NCBI RefSeq assembly: GCF_047237965.1
Contig: NZ_JBDFLX010000002.1
Location: 248,001 to 312,000 of the forward strand
Reading direction: 5' to 3'
DNA from: Noviherbaspirillum_A sp047237965
Lineage (GTDB): Bacteria > Pseudomonadota > Gammaproteobacteria > Burkholderiales > Burkholderiaceae_D
DNA length: 64,000 nucleotides
The translations under genes and the position numbers were made by a program. Positions 62,751-64,000 of the stretch are shown here, piece by piece (within the stretch, counting starts at the first letter, position 1; every line of letters begins with the position of its first letter). The notes under the pieces are model-generated. The model did not search any database and was not told the DNA's origin. It worked only from the letters and a program-made list of their open reading frames with translations.

Positions 62751-63713
62751 ATGATCAAGAAAGCGCTATTCGCATCCATGCTGCTGGTCCAGGCCTTTGC
62801 CGCCGGCGCCAGCGACTACCCGTCCAAGCCGATCAAGTTCATCATTCCCTATCCGCCGGGCGGTCCGACCGACGCGATGGCGCGCATGATCCAGGTGCCG
62901 CTGCAGGCCAAACTGCAGCAGCCTGTGATCATCGACAACCGGCCTGGCGCCGGCGGCAACATCGGCACCGACGCTGTCGCCAAGGCGCCGGCCGACGGCT
63001 ACACCATCCTGCTTGCCGCCAGCGGCCCGATGGCGGTCAACAAGACGCTTTACCGCTCGATTCCCTTCGATTCCCAGAAAGACTTCGCGCCCATCATCCA
63101 GATCTCGGCATTCCCGCTGGTGCTGGAAGTGCATCCATCGGTGCCCGCAAACAACATCAAGGAATTCCTGGCGCTCGCCAAGAGCAAGCCGAACGACCTG
63201 GGCTTCGCTTCGGCCGGCAACGGCACGCCGCAGCATCTGGCGGGTGAACTGTTCAATACCGCCACCGGCCTGAAGCTGCAGCACATTCCGTACAAAGGCG
63301 CCGGTCCTGCGCTCACCGACGTGATGGGCGGCCATGTCAAGGTGATGTTCGACATTCTCGGCAGCTCGGTGCAGTACATCAAGAGCGGCAAGCTGCGCCC
63401 GCTGGCGGTCACCACCGCCACCCGCAGCCCGGCGCTGCCGGACGTGCCGACGCTGGCTGAATCCGGCCTGACCGGTTACAACTTTTCAGGCTGGCATGGC
63501 ATCGTCGCCCCGGCGGCCACGCCCAAGCCCGTGATCGCCAAGCTGAACCAGGCCATCAATGAAATCTTCGCCGACCCTGAATTCAAGAAGCGCTGGGAAG
63601 AACTGGGCACGCCCATCGTGGGCGGCAAGCCGGAAGCCTTTGGCGAGCTGATCCGTTCCGAGTCGGCAAAGCTGGGCAAGCTGGTCAAGGATGCCGGCGT
63701 CACCGTCGACTGA
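62751..63713 (+). CDS. Bug/TctC-family tripartite transporter substrate-binding protein
   Basis: The start at 62751 follows AAGGAGACAAGAC. The 320-residue protein has a signal peptide (ALFASMLLVQAFAAGAS) and YPSKPIKFIIPYPPGGPTDA, IIDNRPGAGGNIGTDAVAK, QHIPYKGAGPALTDVMGGH and PTLAESGLTGYNFSGWHGI. It probably brings in the acid handled by the two upstream enzymes. A hairpin follows at 63721. Confidence 0.94.
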   Translation: MIKKALFASMLLVQAFAAGASDYPSKPIKFIIPYPPGGPTDAMARMIQVPLQAKLQQPVIIDNRPGAGGNIGTDAVAKAPADGYTILLAASGPMAVNKTLYRSIPFDSQKDFAPIIQISAFPLVLEVHPSVPANNIKEFLALAKSKPNDLGFASAGNGTPQHLAGELFNTATGLKLQHIPYKGAGPALTDVMGGHVKVMFDILGSSVQYIKSGKLRPLAVTTATRSPALPDVPTLAESGLTGYNFSGWHGIVAPAATPKPVIAKLNQAINEIFADPEFKKRWEELGTPIVGGKPEAFGELIRSESAKLGKLVKDAGVTVD

Positions 63714-63720
63714 TGCATAG

Positions 63721-63746
63721 CCGGGCGCCGCGCCCGCGGCGCCCGG
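63721..63746. terminator. GC-rich hairpin between convergent genes
   Basis: An 11-bp stem (CCGGGCGCCGC with GCGGCGCCCGG) with a 4-base loop lies between the Bug gene and the small minus-strand gene. There is no long thymidine run, so it may work on both strands only weakly. Confidence 0.55.
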
Positions 63747-63747
63747 T

Positions 63748-63948
63748 TCAGGCGGAACCGTCGTTCCGCCCGTTCTCCTTGCCGTCCTGTTCCTGCTGAA
63801 GATTGCCGCGGTCCGTCCGGTGTGGCCGTTCCGGCATGGCCGCATTTTCGTCGGCGATCATGTCGTGCTGGTCGCCGGACTGCTTGCGCCGGTATTCCTC
63901 GCTGCCGGTCTCCTGGCCGCGGCTGCGGTTGGGATGCGTGGTGCCCAT
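63748..63948 (-). CDS. Small hydrophilic protein (66 residues)
   Basis: The ATG at 63948 has AAGGAG 7 bases upstream. The product is charged, rich in Glu, Gln, Asp, Arg and Asn, without hydrophobic segments (EEYRRKQSGDQHDMIADENA), and probably disordered. The family is not recognised. It is transcribed leftward against the Bug gene. Confidence 0.55.
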   Translation of the reverse strand: MGTTHPNRSRGQETGSEEYRRKQSGDQHDMIADENAAMPERPHRTDRGNLQQEQDGKENGRNDGSA

Positions 63949-64000
63949 TTGTTACTCCTTGTCAGAGCAGTGTGGACAGCTTGGATGCCCGCCGCGCAGT

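Overview
The window is GC-rich DNA with dense, mostly short operons. It reads as chromosomal DNA of a betaproteobacterium of the order Burkholderiales, probably an Oxalobacteraceae-type soil or plant-associated organism. The pointers are three Bug/TctC-type solute receptors next to LysR regulators, a PEP-CTERM protein, TorF-type and DUF2254/DUF421 membrane proteins, and several c-di-GMP enzymes. No tRNA, rRNA, CRISPR array or prophage was seen.

Layout. 1-4.4 kb (minus strand) is a guanidine-nitrogen operon: two ABC transporter genes, two carboxyguanidine deiminase-type (DUF1989, formerly urea carboxylase-associated) genes and the start of a guanidine/urea carboxylase that runs off the left edge. 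It is preceded by a clear guanidine-I (ykkC) riboswitch, and upstream of that by a -24/-12 sigma-54 promoter. 4.6-6.8 kb holds a 716-residue protein of unknown function with an AT-richer N-terminal half. 6.8-14 kb has envelope and hypothetical proteins, a methyltransferase, a probable small RNA, a small HTH protein, a 505-residue disordered protein and two Hsp20 genes. 14.8-19.5 kb has a lactate permease, a frameshifted FliA-like sigma factor, a hydrolase and a decayed ATP-grasp-like pseudogene bordered by a hairpin repeat pair. 19.5-31.6 kb has two diguanylate cyclases, envelope-stress proteins, an RlpA-like protein and two PhoX-type proteins, each with a Pho box upstream.

31.7-35.9 kb (minus strand) is a tightly coupled four-gene amidoligase operon: a C39-like cysteine peptidase, a RimK/RLAN ATP-grasp ligase, a GCS2 carboxylate-amine ligase and an N-formylglutamate amidohydrolase-like enzyme. 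This is the best candidate for an undescribed biosynthetic or protein-modification system. 36-47 kb carries assorted single genes (GNAT, M16 protease, methyltransferase, PEP-CTERM, SDR, DUF305, DUF2254). 47.2-52.6 kb is a tartrate-type catabolic region (LysR, Bug receptor, TtdA/TtdB-like dehydratase, tartrate/D-malate dehydrogenase). 53-55.8 kb is a GGDEF-EAL protein followed by a decayed IS481 element. 57-64 kb holds two further Bug-linked catabolic groups around a LysR gene (a beta-decarboxylating dehydrogenase and a small monooxygenase; then a 3-hydroxyacyl-CoA dehydrogenase, an Asp/Glu racemase-like protein and a Bug receptor).

Taken together the window suggests a nutritionally flexible bacterium that scavenges nitrogen from guanidine under NtrC/sigma-54 control, phosphate under PhoB control, and hydroxy acids through Bug-type uptake. 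All calls were made by eye from translation and motifs; no database search was run.
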